A stretch of DNA of 64,000 bases from Lampris incognitus (lineage: Eukaryota > Chordata > Actinopteri > Lampriformes > Lampridae), in assembly GCF_029633865.1 (NCBI RefSeq), contig NC_079214.1, positions 26,703,724 to 26,767,723 of the forward strand. The letters are read 5' to 3'. Below, piece by piece: positions 34,943 to 49,137 of this stretch; position 1 is the stretch's first letter, and each line of letters begins with the position of its first letter. Position numbers and translations under genes: made by a program. The notes beneath the pieces are model-generated. The model had not been told where the DNA came from. It saw nothing but the letters and a program-made list of their open reading frames with translations, and ran no database searches.

Positions 34943-36546
34943 CAGTGATGCTTGAAAGTTTGTGAACCCTTTAGAATTTTCTATATTTCTGCATAAATAT
35001 GACCTAAAACATCATCACATTTTCACACAAGTCCTAAAAGTAGAAAAAGAGAACCTAATTAAACAAATGAGACAAAAATACGATACTTGGTCATTTATTT
35101 ACTGAAGAAGATTATCCAATATGACATATCTGTGAGCGGCAAAAGTATGTGAACCTCTAGGATTAGCAGTTAATTTGCAGGTGAAATTAAAGTCAGGTGT
35201 TTTCAATCAATGGGATGACAATCAGGTGTGAGTGGGCGCCCTGTTTTATTTAAAGAACAGGGATCTATCAAAGTCTGATCTTCACAACACATGTTTGTGG
35301 AAGTGTATCATGGCAAGAACAGAGATTTCTGAGGACCTCAGAAAAAGCGCTGTTGATGCTCATCAGGCTGGAAAAGGTTACAAAACCATCTCTGAAGAGT
35401 TTGGACTCCACCAATCCAGTGTCAGACAGATTGTGTACAACTGGAGGAAATTCAAGACCATTGTTACCTTCCCCAGGAGTGGTTGACCATCAAAGATCAC
35501 TCCAACAGCAAGGCGTGTCATAGTCGGCCAGGTCACAAAGGAACCCAGAGTAACTTCTAACCAACTAAAGACCTCTGTTACATTGTCTAATGTTTATGAG
35601 TCCACCATCAGGAGAACACTGATCAACAATGGTGTGCATAGCAGGGTTGCAAGGAGAAAGCCACTGCTCTCCAAAAAGAACATTGCTGCCCATCTGCAGT
35701 TTGCTAAAGATGACATGGACAAGCCAGAAGGCTATTGGAAAAATGTTTTGTGGACGGATTAGACCAAAACAGAACTTTCTGGTTTAAATGAGAAGTGTTA
35801 TGTTTGGAGAAAGGAAAACACTGCATTCCAGCATAAGAACCTTATCCCATCTGTGAAACATGGTGGTGGTAGCATCATGGTTTGGGCCTGTTTTGCTGCA
35901 TCTGGGCCAGGATGGCTTACCATCATTGATGGAACAATGAATTCTGAATTATACCCCAGCGAATTCTTAAGGAAAACGTCAGGACATCTGTCCGTGAACT
36001 GAATCTCAAGAGAAAGTGGGTCATGCAGCAAGACAACAACCCTAAGCACACAAGTCATTCTACCAAAGAATGGTTAAAGAAGAATAAAGTTAATGTTTTG
36101 GAATGGCCAAGTGAAAGTCCTGACCTTAATCCAATCGAAATGTTGTGGACGGACCTGAAGCGAGCAGTTCATGTCAGGAAACCCACCAACATCCCAGAGT
36201 TGAAGCTGTTCTGTATGGACGAATGGGCTAAAATTTCTCCAAGCCGATATGCAGGACTGATCAACAGGTACCAGAACGGTTTAGTTGCAGTTATTGCTGC
36301 ACAAGGGGGGAGGGGTCACACCAGATACTGAAAGCAAAGGCTCACATACTTTTGCCACTCACAAATATGTAATATTGAATCATTTTCTTCAATAAATAAA
36401 TGACCAACTATAATATTGTTGTCTCATTTGTTTAATTGGGTTCTCTTTATCTACTTTTAAGACTTGTGTGAAAATCAGACGTTTTAGGTAATTTATGCAG
36501 AAATATGGAAAATTCCAAAGGGCTCACAAACTTTCAAGCACTACTG
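34943..36546 (+). mobile_element. Tc1/mariner transposon copy (tmod3 5' intron)
   Basis: It is flanked by TA at 34941-34942 and 36547-36548. The ends are inverted repeats of about 200 bp starting CAGTGATGCTTGAAAGTTTG (right end CAGTAGTGCTTGAAAGTTTG). Inner repeats AAAGTATGTGAACC / GGCTCACATACTTT give the IR/DR arrangement typical of fish Tc1 elements. The length of 1.6 kb is full size. Confidence 0.93.
35310..36331 (+). pseudogene. Tc1-type transposase, inactivated
   Basis: The frame begins MARTEISEDLRKSAVDAHQA with a helix-turn-helix (GLHQSSVRQIVYNW). The DDE parts are present: VLWTD at about 35750, QDNNPKHTS at about 36030 and SPDLNPIEMLW at about 36115. It is broken by TGA at about 35484 (an Arg CGA position, so CpG decay), by TAG right after WTD, and by a one-base shift near 35990. 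The length matches the roughly 340-residue family. Such enzymes cut and paste at TA sites; this copy cannot make one. Confidence 0.92.
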
Positions 36547-36548
36547 TA

Positions 36549-37073
36549 ATTACGGCAGAACAATGTTCACCTCAGTATAAAACATACCAGAGCAACAAGA
36601 ATGGATCACTAATCACAGCTGGGTTGAAAAACGACACATTTAACTGTTGTCACACATGCACGCACAAACACACACACAAACACACAAACACACACACACA
36701 CACACACACACGCGCATGCACACACACAGATGTGACGGAAGAGGAACTTTCTCAGGCTGGGCAGGACACAGAATAGTCCCATGTGGACAAACAAGCTCTA
36801 CGTGTACACCAATTTTGCGTGAGCATAGAAAGAACAATCAACTTTAAGGGGAAAAAAAAGACTGAGAAAGCATAATCTTATTAGAGCTCACAGGAGTTAC
36901 AGATGATAGAAAAAAATGACAGAAAATTATAGACTCATAAGTAGGTAGGATTTAAAATAAACGGCAAGGATTACATAGACCACAAGTGAGTGTATGAGCA
37001 AGCGGGATGTGTCCTATCTAAGAGACTGAAAAGGTTTCAGCCTCCTATATGACAGGTGTAGAGCACAAGGGTT
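36549..37073. other. Intron DNA with a (CA)n tract at 36660-36727
   Basis: Only the CA microsatellite is recognisable. Confidence 0.5.
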
Positions 37074-37563
37074 GCATCCGAAATCACATACTACTTGCTA
37101 CATATGTTTACTATCTTCCAGCATACTATTAGTATGTGAGTAGAAAGTACAAGGGTTGGTTAGACATACTAATTCATCATAGAGCCACACCACCTCCTTT
37201 CACCTCTTTGCAGGTTATGACAGGCTGCGCACAAACTTTTACAGGTGTGGGGACCCACAACTTTTTTTTTTTTTAACAAAAAAATAAACAAGGTTTCACC
37301 ACTTTCTGCTTAGCATAGTGAAAAGTAATACTTAAATTTAAACCGTTCGGCCGTTTGGTTGTGTAACGCCCTTCGCCATTGTTGGTCGTTGTCGTGAAGT
37401 ATGACAATGTATTGAAGGATATGCATGCCAGCGTAGTGTCAGTGTTTGCATACTACGAAATTTCTCTGAATGTAGTATGACATCCTGGTATTTTTCAGGT
37501 ACCACTTGATGCATACTATGATTTCAGGTGTAAATAGTGTGCTAGTATGTGATTTCGGATACA
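37074..37563. mobile_element. MITE with terminal inverted repeats
   Basis: The left end is GCATCCGAAATCACATACTA and the right end, read inverted, is GTATCCGAAATCACATACTA. Further TAGTATG motifs occur inside. A target duplication is not clear, so the superfamily is undecided (PIF/Harbinger is possible). No open frame. Confidence 0.75.
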
Positions 37564-37624
37564 GCTAAGGTGATTTCTAGACTCTCTTAATTGGCCCACA
37601 GATGGTTATGATTCTTTACCACTC

Positions 37625-37645
37625 AGACACACGCACGCACGCACG

Positions 37646-37700
<55 letters not shown>
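37625..37700. repeat. (CA)n microsatellite
   Basis: CACGCACG-type start followed by about 27 CA units. Confidence 0.96.
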
Positions 37701-37702
<2 letters not shown>

Positions 37703-37910
37703 TAACCTGTTACTTCCAAGAAGCACTTTCACACCATCTTGCATCATACACACCCTACACACCCTAAAACAGCACCTCATGACCAAAGCCAGGGGACAAA
37801 CTTGTGTGCATTCAGAATAAGTGGAACATTTAGGAGTTAGTCTAGTTTAATACACAGGGATAGGGTTCTAGTGTGTGTGTGTTTATTCATGTGTATGTGA
37901 CTAAAGACCA

Positions 37911-37990
37911 AGGAAAGACAATATACAGCACATCATCTGGATTAAATGCACAGATGCTTTGAATTAAAACCAGCCCTGACGCTCATCTAA
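37911..37990. repeat. Duplicated intronic segment, copy 2
   Basis: It matches 24834-24912, differing by a 4-base CAGC-type insertion and a few substitutions. It lies in the long 5' intron of tmod3. Confidence 0.8.
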
Positions 37991-38275
37991 TGTGTGTGCG
38001 TGTGTGATCATCACGCATGTTATAATTTTCATAGGAAAGCCCACTCTGTCTGGCTTACCTATCTTAAAAGTCCCAACAGCACCAAGTCCAACAATAAGCC
38101 CAGTCCTAGCAGAAAAATATCCTGTATGATGGGTTTGTGGTTTACTGAGACTCTTCAAAATGCTCTTAGCCATGGAGAGCCTGTAGATTTATGCCATCCT
38201 TTGCACTGTTCTCATTTGAAATTGCTTTTCTTTTATGTCATTTGTTTTAGCAATGGCAACTTCAGCATCAACTTT

Positions 38276-38640
38276 GGCGGCACGGTGGTGCAGTGGTTAG
38301 CACTATCGCCTCACAGCAAGAAGGTCCTGGGTTCGAACCCTGGGTTTGTCCAACCTTGGGGTCATCCCAGGCTGTCCTCTGTGTGGAGTTTACATGTTTT
38401 CCTCGTGTCTGCGGTAGGTTTTCTCTGGGTGCTCCAGTTTCCCCCACCATCAAAAAGACAAGCATGTTAGGGTTACTACTCCTGTCTGTGCCCTTGACCA
38501 AGGCATGGCAACACGAACTGGAGTTGGTCCCCGGGTGCTGCACGGTGGCTGCCCACTACTCCTAGCTCCACAGCTAGGATGGGTTAAATGCAGAGCGTAA
38601 TTTCTATACAGGGATCAGTAAAGTATATCAAAATAGTACA
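38276..38640 (+). mobile_element. tRNA-derived SINE (family B head, different tail)
   Basis: The head CGGCACGGTGGTGCAGTGGT / TAGCACTATCGCC and box B GGGTTCGAACCC are tRNA-like. The body reads CTCTGTGTGGAGTTTACATG, then CCTTGACCAAGGCATGGC and CTCCACAGCTAGGATGGGTT. The tail ends GATCAGTAAAGTATAT followed by an A-rich run. Confidence 0.85.
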
Positions 38641-38802
38641 AAAAAAAACAAAACTCATCACTTCTCTCATTTTCTTTCTCTTCCCAACACCTTTCTTTCC
38701 CCGAAATGTTCAGGGACACTTCCTGCATGGGTTCATGGGAGCAGGGATTGATATTCTGGGAAATCTGTACTGCCAATTTCCCGCCTCAAGACCATGTAAC
38801 AT

Positions 38803-39254
38803 AGGGGCGTCCAGGTGATGTGGTGGTCTATTCCATTGCCTATCAACACAAGGATCACCAGTTCAAATCCCCGTGTTACCTTCGGCTTGGTCAGGCGTCC
38901 CTACAGACACAATTGGCCGTGTCTGCAGGTGGGAAGCCGGATGTGGGTATGTGTCCTGGTCTCTGCACTAGCGCCTCCTCTGGTCAGCCGGGGTGCCTGT
39001 TCAGGGGGGAGGGGGAACTGGGGAGAGTAGCGTGATCCTCCCACGCGCTACATCCCCCTGGTGAAATTCCTCACTGTCAGGTGAAAAGAAGCAGCTGGCG
39101 ACTCCAAATGTGTCGGAGGAGGCATGAGGTAGTCTGCAGCCCTCCCCGGACCGACAGAGGGGGTGGAGCAGCAACTGGGATGGCTTGGAAAACAGGGTAA
39201 TTGGCCAAGTACAATTGGGGAGAAAAAGGGGAAAATCAAAAAAAAAAAAAAAAA
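38803..39254 (+). mobile_element. SINE family A, full length
   Basis: It is flanked by 15-bp duplications AAGACCATGTAACAT (38788-38802 and 39255-39269). It starts AGGGGCGTCCAGGTGATGTG with box B CCAGTTCAAATCCCC and ends GAGAAAAAGGGGAAAATC plus poly(A). The perfect duplication suggests a relatively recent insertion. Confidence 0.93.
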
Positions 39255-39269
39255 AAGACCATGTAACAT

Positions 39270-41391
39270 TCCAGGGAAAATGCTGGTAAGGCTGTATTGT
39301 GAATGAAAGCAGTAACACTGCAGGGAAGCGCATATAAAGGATTACGGCCGTCTGACGAAAGATGCTTTCACGTGGAGCGAGTGAACCAATTGCAAGACTC
39401 TGCTGATGACGTATTTTAATTCGCAACGGTTTCCATGCCTTGCGGGTGATTTGATAACTGTCATACAAGTTCTTTTTTTCCAAGAATGGCTGGAAACTGG
39501 ATTGATTCAGAAATAAGGGAGCTCCTCTCAGTGTGCACAGAGGATGAAATTGATATCCAGAAATGTTGCATTACCGCCATCTCTTTAAAAACCTAATTTT
39601 TATAAAATGGCTTTTAATTAGGAGTTTTTATCTTTGTATTATGGTTTTATTCATTTATTTTTTCTTAAGATTTTTATTTCATTGTCTTATCTATGTTTCT
39701 ATTTCTTGATTGCACTGTGTATTTTCTGTTTTTATATCTGTGAAGCACTTTATAAACTCGTTTTTAAAAAGTGCTACACAAATAAAGTTTTGTTGTTGTC
39801 GTCGTCGTCATCATCATCATCATCATCATCTCCTGGACTTTCCCTTGGCTCATCTATTCTGGCATTGACATGGCATGTGTGAAAAGGCTGTGAAAAGGCG
39901 CAAGACGGAAATGTCCCTGCATGTAGCTTCCATGTGTAAATAGTGACAATCACTAGTGGTGCCTGAAAGGTTATCCCAGGAATTTACCAGGAACTATGTT
40001 TGAAAAGCACTTGTGTGTGAATGCTGTGTTGAAGTCTGCCTAAATTTGCCTAGCATTCCATACAAGTTTATTACCCCGCACATTTAAATTCGTTACATTT
40101 TAGGCATTTAACTCTACGTATACTACATTACCTTGCTCTGTATAATCTATTATGTTACATTATAATTTTGTTATTTCTGTGTATTTTGTGCACTTGACAC
40201 CTATTGCATATCTGTCCATCCTGGAAGATGGAGCCCTCCTCTGTTGCTCTTTCTGAGGTTTCTCCCACTTTTATTTTTTTCCCTGAAAAGGTTTTTCTTG
40301 TGGAGTTTTTCCTCATTTGGGTTTACAGTCCAATGATAGAGAGTGTACTATGTTGTATACTGTTGTATACTGTACTGATTGTAAAATCAGTACAGTATAC
40401 ATCTTTTTATGCTCCACTGAATCATGGCTGAATCAAATCATGTTAACAGAGCACCAAGGATCAATGTAGTCCATTGTGATTGCAAAGGGTCAAGATGGAC
40501 AATGATTACTGCTAACTGAGCTGAATAGGGCAGAAACAGATTGTCCATATAAACTGCAATGTGGGTTAAACTAATTTTGTAAGTTGAGTGCAGATGCTGC
40601 AACCAAAAGGACAATAAGCCACAGTCAGCCAGCTAGTGTAAACGTCAAAAATGTCATCAGCTCTATTTGGGTTTATCTAAATCATTTAAAAAAATTCCAC
40701 AATGTTTTACCTTAGAGCATAATATGCCCAAATGTTTGTTCACACAAAATATCTCTATTAGCTAACTAGAAACCAGATAATGAAGGCTATAATAAAAATT
40801 AGATCAGACCGACTTTTAATTCTAATGCCAAAAGATTCAAAAATAGCAGATATAACCACCACTCCATGAAAACTGCAGTCCGCTATTCACTGTTCATGGA
40901 ACAGCTCCACGATTTGGTTCTTACATCATTGCAAACCATAGTTCTCCTACTTTGTTTTTAAAGGTTTTCGGGATTTAGATATGTATTTCTGATTAAAAAA
41001 AAAGGCAATTTTATCTGTATAGAACATTCCATGCACAGACATCTCAAAGTGTTTTACATTAAGGCAAAAAAAAAGACATTAAGTAAGAAATGGAGAAGTG
41101 GGCATTTTAAAAAGAGACTAAAGGAAAAATGTAGAGGGATAAAACAGCCAGAACTGATTTAAGGATTAAAGCAATAAAAGGCTAATTGGACACTAAAATT
41201 CAATCCACAAGTGCAACTATTTTTACATCGTATCAAGTATGAACCACTGACTAGGCTGTCTTAGCTTTAGTTAGGACCACTCAAGATGCATAAAAGCAAA
41301 TGATGATGTGACAGCTCTTGTTTAGTATGGGAAAAAGCAAAATTATTTCCCTGAAGGGTAGATATCCCTGAAGCGTTGACTGGGACAACAC
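39270..41391. other. Intron DNA with a LINE-like 3' tail and a perfect hairpin
   Basis: At about 39740-39790 the sequence GTGAAGCACTTTATAAAC and CTACACAAATAAAGTTTTG, followed by a TCG/TCA microsatellite, resembles CR1/L2-like LINE termini. The hairpin is at 40364-40401. The rest is unrecognised. Confidence 0.45.
40364..40401. repeat. Perfect 17-bp-stem inverted repeat
   Basis: Arms TGTATACTGTACTGATT and AATCAGTACAGTATACA are exact reverse complements with a GTAA loop at 40381-40384. Function unknown. Confidence 0.9.
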
Positions 41392-41406
41392 ACGCGCGCG
41401 CGCGCA

Positions 41407-41501
<95 letters not shown>
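41392..41501. repeat. (CG/CA)n microsatellite
   Basis: CGCGCGCG, then CACG units, then about 38 CA units. Confidence 0.97.
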
Positions 41502-41504
<3 letters not shown>

Positions 41505-44130
41505 TCAAAATACATGAACACTCAAAGGAATGGCTGCTCTTGTGGCGATGTTCCAGACAACAGTTAAAATGGCTATGGGTGGGCTAAGGAGAAGATGAGA
41601 CACTGAGACGACTCCTTAGTCCAGTCCGATTGATCCCTTTCTCCTTTCCCTCTGGCAGATAATCCTGCTGAACAACAGATGGTTGAGAGCCAATAACATC
41701 ACCATCCTCTCTGTGCTCACAATAGGCCTACACTTTACTCCAGCGACCTGAACCTGGGCTACTGTGAAGCACACTTGCAGACATGTGCATTACACTCACA
41801 TTAAAAGTTGGGTTAATCTGGGGATGAGCTTCTTTGCAGTTGACCCCCCCCCCAAAAAAAATTTAAATAAAGAGCAAAATATTTAGGCAGTAAGTATAAG
41901 GTGGTACTGGATTAGATAACATCAGTTTCAGCTGTTTTATTACATAAAATAATAACTGTAAAGAATGAAATACAAGTATGGAGTATGGAATATGTTCCCA
42001 TACTTACAAGGTTAATGAGGTTAAATGTGTGCTGGAATTGTATGTGCACATGTTTTCCAAGCATCCCACAACATTTGGCAGTATGTACTAATTATTTCCA
42101 GGTTGCCTGAATTATTTTTGATGTCAAAGGGAGAAGCTGGAGGACAGTAATTCAAGGCTGAGAAATGAACAGGAAGTGGAGACTAGTTATTACATTATTA
42201 CAGAACGCGGCCCCAGAGGACAGTAAGACTATACTTAGAATGACCCAGTCCTGCTACCCAGGGGAAGAGTCTACACTTCCTCCTCCACCTATTCTCTCAT
42301 TTCTCTATTCTCTTACTTTCCTCCTCTCCATCCAGCTGCTCCTGAACGCTCATCTGTCCTTCAGTGATATAAGCCCTACCAGCATGTCTAGGGAAAGGAA
42401 GAGTTTGATTGAAAACAGATGGATGGGGGCTAGAGATGGCTAGGTAGGGTCTTGTCATGCTGACCCTTAGATCCACTCACTGTAATACAGCACATAAACA
42501 CATAATATATGAACAAATGGGTGCCTGGTTTCTCATTAAAAAAATTTTGAGAGCCGTTTGGTTTGGCCGATGCTGACTAACAAGCTTTATCAACAGATAT
42601 AAAACAAATTATTTATGAAAAAAATGACGAATGGGATTTGTTATCAAAACTATCCTTGCAGTTAAAAGCTGGGGATAATATTGGACGAAAATAATAGAGA
42701 AGTGTCAAGGAGTTCTGTTTAAGTACATTGCCACACACTATCCTCCGTTTTTGTATAGACTATCAACATGTTGCCAACATTTCTGCGAGGCCCACCTTCC
42801 TGAGCTACTGTTGCTCCATTTGACAAGCTTCCAAGATGAAGGCCACTACCATCCACCTCTGCTAATTATCACAAGTTTACTGAATGCTTAGGATAGCACG
42901 AATCTGTATTACAAATTTTTACCAATTTTTTAGCCTTAGATATGTCTATCATTAAACATTACATAAAAGCTGTTCTTTGTTAAAGCTCTAATGCTGGAGC
43001 AAGCAGTTCAGTTGCTAAGCCCCGATTGGAGGAATGTTGTACCAATAATTTTACGAAGAATTGAAGAATAAGTAGTAGAAGGAAGGAGAATGGAGGGTAG
43101 AAAAAGAAGCAAGGATGATTTTCAAAGCAAGACACGTGATCTGTGTTCCCTTCCCTCACTAACCACTCTCACACATTACAGTACTATATAATGAGAAGTG
43201 ACTTCAAGGAGAGCCTTCTCTTGTACTGCATGTTAACGAGGGCTAACACAGCTCCACTCCAGACCATTTCTTTAGCCCCCCCACCAAGACACACCACCTC
43301 TCCTTAATGAAAGCTAATGGTAATTATCAGTATGCCTTACTTTTAGTTTATAGCCTAGTTTCTCTCTCTCAATCATAGAACACCAGCACACTAGCAAACT
43401 TCAGGTTTTGCAGAGTAAGGACTGTGGAGCCTGTTTATCAGCAATACAACATGGCAACGTGTTAAACTACAGCAGCAGTTTCAACATACACGCCAGGTCA
43501 GCGGTGAAAATGAGTACCACTCACTGGCAACAGCTGCTCTATAGCTTTGGAAGGCGGTTTGAAATGAAGGCTACCTGCTTTTCAGGCCTGGGAAAAACAC
43601 TTTCCTATGCAGGCTTTCCTCTTTCTACTCCTTGAGACTTGAACCACACCCATTATTCACTATTGAGCATTGCCAAACAAACAAGCCTTGTCAACTCGCA
43701 TAACAACATGCACAAGCTCCGGGACAAAAACCTTATCAAGCCAGGCGTGTGTCAGTCGAGTCATTGACACGGGTACAATGCCCTAGCTAATAATAATAAT
43801 AATAATGAGAGCAGCAGTGCTCAAACCCAATTCAGAGTAAACAATTCAGCACCGGAGCCGTACCCAACTGGATGTTCACGCCGATGTCAGTCACTGCAGC
43901 AAAACTATATCTTTGAAATCGTGTATTTTCCTTTTTCCAGCTGTTTCAGGCAGACAGCACACAACAGATAAATGCGTACTGTCTGCAACGTGCCTGTACC
44001 GCTGGCTGAGGGGGTTCTGAACATTCAACTTACAAACTTAAAGGACTATTATACACGCAGTGCAATCCCAATTCAAAGGAGTAAGGTTCAGGTAGCAGAA
44101 CAGCAGTAACACACGACACCCGACTACTGC
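41502..44130. other. Long tmod3 5' intron, nothing recognised
   Basis: No element ends or coding motifs were recognised. A short (AAT)n lies at 43787-43805. Confidence 0.45.
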
Positions 44131-44184
44131 AAAAAGAGAGAGAGGGAGAGGGAGAGAGAAAGAGCGAGAGAGAGAGAGAGAGAG
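44131..44184. repeat. (GA)n microsatellite
   Basis: AGAGAGAGGGAGAGGGAG, then GA repeats, near the candidate tmod3 promoter. Confidence 0.93.
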
Positions 44185-44624
44185 AAGAAAAAAACATAAT
44201 AGCGACAGCAGACATTATACCTGAAAAATCGAGGTCTTATTCATCATGACCACGACCATCATTACAAAGCAGAAGGTAACACAGTTAACGATAGTCACCC
44301 TGACGTAACCGTTCAAGTCATACTGACGCGGTAATAGGGGACACACCTTAACTTAGCTTGAGTGGTTAGCTTGCGTGAGTTGGAAGCAGTACAACAACAT
44401 CATCCCAACGACTCAATGCTCAAAAAATTCGCGAGCTTTTAGCATGCTAGCGCGCTAATGTGTTAGTCCATTAACGCCCGAGTTGACGTTACCGTTAGCC
44501 GTTCAGCTAGCCACAGCAACTAGCTACAATGAAAGTGACAGTATGGGAAATATCATAGCGAGCACTCGGCTTAAGTCGAAATACATTCCTAAACGCAGAA
44601 AAGCAATAAAAGTCATTTTCTTAC

Positions 44625-44870
44625 CTATGACTGATGAAGTCGAATTGGGAAAAACCTCTGCCAATAACTCAGTCTTCCCTGCGGGTGTGTTGTCTCCAAT
44701 GCTTACTTTACTCACTCACCCCAAGGGCGGTAACGCAGGAACAGAGAACCAGGACATTCACCGACGGAAGGCCAATCCAACCAATAACCTGGGAGGATAT
44801 TTCATTTTAACCAATAGCGTAAGTGAATCTGCCCCTTCTTGCCGACGGACCAATCAGATGATAACCAGGT
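44625..44870 (-). promoter_or_regulatory. tmod3: Candidate tmod3 non-coding first exon and promoter
   Basis: The first coding exon of tmod3 needs an upstream 5'UTR exon. On the minus strand a consensus donor TAG/GTAAGA ends at 44625, and a second GTGAGT lies near 44730. Further upstream, three CCAAT-type motifs within about 75 bases (AGGCCAATCCAACCAAT near 44770, ACCAATAGCG near 44811, ACCAATCAG near 44850) suggest a TATA-less promoter. Orientation is uncertain, because CCAAT boxes act both ways. The CpG content is raised nearby. Confidence 0.35.
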
Positions 44871-44872
44871 GA

Positions 44873-46941
<2,069 letters not shown>

Positions 46942-46959
46942 CTGACAGTTGGCACAAAA

Positions 46960-47545
46960 AGTTGCTTATCTTCTTCTTTGGTTTTACTGGCGGACTACAA
47001 ACCAAGGTTAAAGATCCATGGCGCCACCTACTGTACTGGAGTGTGTAACATCATAACTTTATAAAGGAGTTATAGTCTGGATAACAAATCTGTTCCGTTT
47101 AAATATTTAGACAAAGTCCTTATCACCTGTAATTGTTTGTCCCCTGTCTCTAACAGACCTTTGATGCTCCACTCCCTTCCCATATCTACCACCCTGTCCT
47201 TCAGCTTTCTCTTTCTACACTTAACAACCTATCAGCACATGTTCAACTGTCCCCTTGCAGTTGCAAGTTTCACATTTATCTGACACGGTCTTTTTCATTG
47301 TGTGTAACGTAGCACTGGGTCCTGTATGTCCTATTCTCAATCTAGAGAAAATAGCATCTTCTTTCCGACATTTACCTATATTACTTCTCATTCTGACAGA
47401 CTTTTGAATTTCGTAATCTCTACCCTTAGTGTCATTATTCCAGGTAATATTTGTTTAATGCACTTTCAGCAAGCTTATCTACAACCCCATGCCACTCTTT
47501 TCCAACATGTGCTGGTATCCAACAGGATGAATATCTATTTCTAGT
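46960..47545 (-). pseudogene. I-clade LINE, RNase H C-terminal part and 3' end
   Basis: On the minus strand GYQHMLEKSGMG and KCRKEDAIFSRLRIGHTG, then CETCNCKGTVEHVLIGC, show the end of an RNase H followed by a C-x2-C...H-x4-C knuckle, as in I/Nimb-type LINEs. The last part (GGCGCCATGGATCTTTAACC and AACCAAAGAAGAAGAT) resembles their 3' end. It is joined logically to 48540-48688 and 49138-49320. Several stops are present. Confidence 0.7.
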
Positions 47546-47679
47546 TGCTGTATATTTTAATAAGATCGTATAAGAAGAAGAAAGCAAGCCAGAAAGAAAG
47601 CTACTTTATTTTTGTCATTGTACAGGTTACAATGAAATTTGTTCTCTGCATTTAACTCTTCCTATTGTATAGGAGCAGT

Positions 47680-48170
47680 GCTGAATATGGCGCTGCCAGG
47701 GAAGAGGAAAAGAGGAAGGCCAAAGAGGAGGTTTATTTTTCTATTTCCCCCCTTTTTTTCCTCCCCAATTGTATCTGGCCAATTACCCCGCTCTTTTGAG
47801 CCATCCCGGTCGCTGCTCCACCCCCTCTGCCGATCCGGGGGGCGCCCCGACTGACCAGAGAAGGCACTAGTGCAGCGACCAGGACAAATACCCACATCCG
47901 ACTTCCCACCCGCAGACATGGCCAATTGTGTCTATAGGGACGCCCGACCAAGCCAGAGGTAACACATGTATTCGACCCGGCGATCCCGTGTTGGTAGGCA
48001 ATGGAATAGACCGCTGCGCTACCCGGACGCCCGTAAAGAGGAGGTTAATGGATTTGGTGAGAGAGGACATGCAGGTGGCGGGAGTGACAGAGGAAGATGC
48101 AGAAGACAGAAAGAGATGGAAACTGATGATCCGGTGTGGCGACCCCTAATGGGAGCAGCCGAAAGTAGTA
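47680..48170 (+). mobile_element. RTE-clade LINE 3' fragment, split by a SINE
   Basis: MALPGKRKRGRPKRR upstream of the SINE and REDMQVAGVTEEDAEDRKRW, then MIRCGDP downstream, form the C-terminus of the RTE ORF. GTGGCGACCCCTAATGGGAG closes the element before a GGA/AGT-type tail. It matches the end of the larger copy at 57490-57720. Confidence 0.88.
47734..48034 (-). mobile_element. SINE family A, internally deleted, inside RTE fragment
   Basis: It is flanked by AAAGAGGAGGTT copies (47722-47733 and 48035-48046). Reading leftwards: CGGGCGTCCGGGTAGCGCAG, box B GGGTCGAATAC, and the CAATTGGCC segment. The central part between GGGGCGCC and CCGGATCGG is missing. It ends in a T-rich (A-rich on its own strand) tail. 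Confidence 0.92.
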
Positions 48171-48189
48171 GTGGAGGAGGAGGAGGAGG

Positions 48190-48422
48190 ACCAACTCCAG
48201 TTCTTTCAATTGCCTTGGTCAGTGGGCACAGACAGGAGCATTAACCCTAACATGCATGTCTTTTTGATGGTGGGAGGAAACCGCAGCGCCCGGAGGAAAC
48301 CCACACAGACACAAGAAGAATATACAAACTCCACACAGAAAGGACCTGGGACGGCCTGGGGTTCAAACCCAGGACCTTCCAGCTGTGAGGACACAGTGCT
48401 AACCACAGGACCATCGTGCCGC

Positions 48423-48423
<1 letters not shown>
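48190..48423 (-). mobile_element. tRNA-derived SINE (family B head)
   Basis: Reading leftwards: GGGCGGCACGATGGTCCTGT, box B GGGTTTGAACCC, GGAGTTTGTATATTCTTCTT, CCTGTCTGTGCCCACTGACC. It is the same family as 38276-38640, truncated at its 3' end. Confidence 0.85.

Positions 48424-48424
<1 letters not shown>

Positions 48425-48507
<83 letters not shown>
48425..48507. repeat. (TA)n microsatellite
   Basis: About 41 TA units directly adjoining the SINE head. Confidence 0.97.
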
Positions 48508-48510
<3 letters not shown>

Positions 48511-48539
48511 ATAAACCTCAATTATTTTATATGATTTTA

Positions 48540-48688
48540 TACTTTGCATTGCAGCAGCATAATCTGAACATATCACTACTTTAACTGGATTAACCTCCTC
48601 TACCCACTGAAGACTGAGAGTTATTGCTGACAGCTCTGCTGTGTATACTGATACCCTGTTTGAAATTCTCTCAACAATTCCTTTATTG
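48540..48688 (-). pseudogene. I-clade LINE, RNase H N-terminal part
   Basis: On the minus strand GIVERISNRVSVYTAELSAI, then WVEEVNPVK and VVICSDYAAAMQS, are typical RNase H motifs (YTAEL with the catalytic Glu, and SDYAAA with an Asp). It is interrupted on the right by the SINE pair and on the left by the TA tract and SINE. Confidence 0.7.
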
Positions 48689-49137
48689 GGGGCGTTCGGG
48701 TAGTGTAGCAGTCTATTCCGTTGCTACCAACATGGGGATCGCCGGTTCGATTCCCCATGTTACCTCCGCCTTGGTCAGGCATCCCTACAGACACAACTGG
48801 CCGTGTCTGTGGGTGGGAAGCCGGATGTGTGTATGTGTCCTGGTTGCTGCACTAGTACCTCCTCTGGTTGGCCGAGGCGTAGCGGGTAGGGGTACGTAAC
48901 GCGTGGGAGAATCCCGCTATTCCTCCCAGTCCCCCCGCTACCAGGTGCCCCGACCGACCAGAGGAGGCGCCAGTGCAGTGACCAGGACACATACACACAA
49001 TCCAGCTTCCCACCCACAGACACGGCCAATTGTGTCTGTAGTGACGCCCGACCAAGCCGGAGGTAACATGGGGATTCGAACCGGCGATTTCCCTGTGTTG
49101 ATAGGCAACGGAAGAGACTGCGATGCCACCTGGACGC
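48689..49137. mobile_element. Two SINE family A copies in inverted orientation
   Basis: From 48689 a plus-strand copy runs (GGGCGTTCGGGTAGTGTAGC, box B CGGTTCGATTCCC, CTACAGACACAACTGGCCGT) to about 48875. From about 48935 to 49137 the same segments recur inverted (ACCAGAGGAGGCGCCAGTGC ... CCACCTGGACGC). The centre (GTAGCGGGTAGGGG / CCCCCCGCTACC) is itself partly palindromic. It would give a hairpin with stems of roughly 190 nt. Confidence 0.88.

Noticed and set aside
44483..44872. 129-residue plus-strand frame near the putative tmod3 promoter
   Set aside because: No family motif is seen, and it lies in CCAAT-rich promoter-like DNA. It could not be supported as a gene.
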